DNA of 64,000 bases from Hippea maritima DSM 10411 (GTDB lineage: Bacteria > Campylobacterota_A > Desulfurellia > Desulfurellales > Hippeaceae), in NCBI RefSeq assembly GCF_000194135.1, contig NC_015318.1:758501-822500 (forward strand), written 5' to 3'. The first letter of the stretch is position 1, and every line of letters begins with the position of its first letter. The translations under genes were made by a program, and so were the position numbers. Positions 63,204 through 64,000 of this stretch are shown here, piece by piece. The notes under the pieces are model-generated. The model did not search any database. It was not told the DNA's origin and worked only from the letters and a program-made list of their open reading frames with translations.

Positions 63204-64000
63204 ATGAATATCGCACACAAAATAATGTCATCATTTTTAGATAAAAAAGAAGAATTTAATAATAAATTCGCAAATAAAGACACATTTACCTCATTCATAC
63301 CTGTACATCTTGAATTTAATAAAGAGTTTCCAATTAAAAACTCGAAAGGAGAACCTAATGAAGAATTTTATAAATGGCAGTTCTTTTATGCATTAGTTAA
63401 TTCTGGTCTTTATTCGAAGGATTATTTAGGTTGTGAAGTTTACTTGCCTAAAGGAAATAAAAATTCTGCACCAATTAAATTAGATGGCGCTATTTTTGAT
63501 GATAAAAATTGGTTTGAGATATACAAAAGATTTTGGGACGAAAGAAAACAGGACGATTTAGATTGGTTAAGAAAACACTTAGTAGGAGTAATAGAATTCA
63601 AGAAAGAGAATAGTAAAGATATTGAAACTGTTTTTAACCAACAATTAAAAGCGTATATGAAAGAGTCTGAAGCCGATTTCTGTATAGGGTTTTTATATGA
63701 TACAGAAAGGCTTTATATTTTCCAAAAGAAGAATGGTAAAATACTGAGATATGATGAATCTTATAATCAAAAAGGTGAAAAAAGTACAACTAAAGATTTA
63801 TCGTTACATTTGACTGACCCATATTCTAATATTCCTTCGTTTGAAGAGCTTATTAATCAAGTCAATAAACCATTAGAAATAGACAGAACAAGTAGAACTA
63901 TAAATGATCTTGGAAAGATTTCTGGCGTGCATTCTACCCAGCTTAATGATGCAATGTCCAACATTTTGAGAACAATGGACAAAGTAAGCATGGTTAATCA
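63204..64000 (+). CDS. Putative restriction enzyme, N-terminal nuclease part (truncated by window end)
   Basis: An open frame of 265 residues runs off the window. It looks like an HsdR_N/PD-(D/E)XK nuclease domain: D94 in IKLDGAIFDD, then VGVIEFKKE with E131 and K133, then a Q-x-LKAYM-like segment (QQLKAYMKES, Q146/Q147) as in type I and IIG enzymes, followed by FCIGFLYDTERLYIFQKK. The last about 40 residues (LGKISGVHSTQLNDAMSN) begin a helical region. In type IIG/I-like proteins this would lead into an N6-adenine methylase domain, which would lie beyond the window. The ribosome site is weak, so translation is probably coupled to the regulator. Confidence 0.75.
   Translation, partial: MNIAHKIMSSFLDKKEEFNNKFANKDTFTSFIPVHLEFNKEFPIKNSKGEPNEEFYKWQFFYALVNSGLYSKDYLGCEVYLPKGNKNSAPIKLDGAIFDDKNWFEIYKRFWDERKQDDLDWLRKHLVGVIEFKKENSKDIETVFNQQLKAYMKESEADFCIGFLYDTERLYIFQKKNGKILRYDESYNQKGEKSTTKDLSLHLTDPYSNIPSFEELINQVNKPLEIDRTSRTINDLGKISGVHSTQLNDAMSNILRTMDKVSMVN

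Overview
The window looks like a chromosomal segment of a low-GC, anaerobic, Gram-negative bacterium, followed by the first 3 kb of a foreign island at a tRNA gene. Gram-negative traits are SecDF-YajC, a PpiD/SurA-type periplasmic foldase and two heptosyltransferase-like enzymes. Anaerobic traits are a pyruvate/2-oxoacid:ferredoxin oxidoreductase, a tungsten-type aldehyde:ferredoxin oxidoreductase, oxygen-independent ThyX and the futalosine (MqnE/MqnC) menaquinone route. This mix, together with GlnE and a propionyl-CoA-carboxylase-type enzyme, fits the Desulfurellales (Hippea/Desulfurella). That assignment comes from family knowledge and general impression; no search was run.

Layout. (1) 1-14771, plus strand: a tightly packed run of a TPM-domain protein (partial), LemA, an M16 peptidase pair, XerD-like recombinase, IspD, IspF, a DUF2905 protein, YajC-SecD-SecF, GlnE, Maf, PpiD-like foldase, endonuclease III and a DUF4870 protein. 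(2) 14768-25562, minus strand: a tungsto-enzyme operon (moeA, aor, MoaD-like, ThiF-like, radical SAM maturase, methyltransferase, tungstate/molybdate binding protein and permease), then two GT9 heptosyltransferases and RtcB. (3) 25694-46118, plus strand: MsrA, iron alcohol dehydrogenase, a small lipoprotein, PfkA, a three-subunit 2-oxoacid oxidoreductase, a LonB-like protease, AroC-AroK, HDOD protein, epimerase, MtnA, enoyl-CoA hydratase, FtsY, enolase, FtsB-like, TrmFO, ThyX, RsmI and MurJ. (4) 46094-47163, minus strand: MobA and an ICMT-like methyltransferase. (5) 47293-53349, plus strand: PrmA-like, PurL, cupin, UvrC and an orphan Liv-type binding protein. (6) 53384-57019, minus strand: carboxyltransferase, biotin carboxylase and biotin carrier. 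(7) 57326-60856, plus strand: phosphohexomutase, MqnE and MqnC. (8) Two tRNA-Ser genes (UGA, GCU).

The island starts at the 3' end of tRNA-Ser(GCU). It holds a large serine recombinase whose reading frame runs through one copy of a perfect 62-bp inverted repeat and into the tRNA gene. The second copy of the repeat, inverted, lies upstream of the recombinase. Next come a mosaic of nested inverted repeats and GC-rich palindromes, then a small XRE (controller-type) regulator with an operator-like palindrome over its promoter, then the N-terminal part of a PD-(D/E)XK nuclease-type restriction protein cut off by the window end. This is the least ordinary part of the window.

How the genes work together. 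WtpA/WtpB bring in tungstate or molybdate. MoeA, MobA and the MoaD/ThiF-like pair belong to molybdopterin or tungstopterin cofactor chemistry, and the radical SAM protein is placed to mature the AOR. AOR and the 2-oxoacid oxidoreductase share ferredoxin. Most genes overlap by 1-16 bases, so translational coupling is probably general; promoters are visible mainly at the strand switches.
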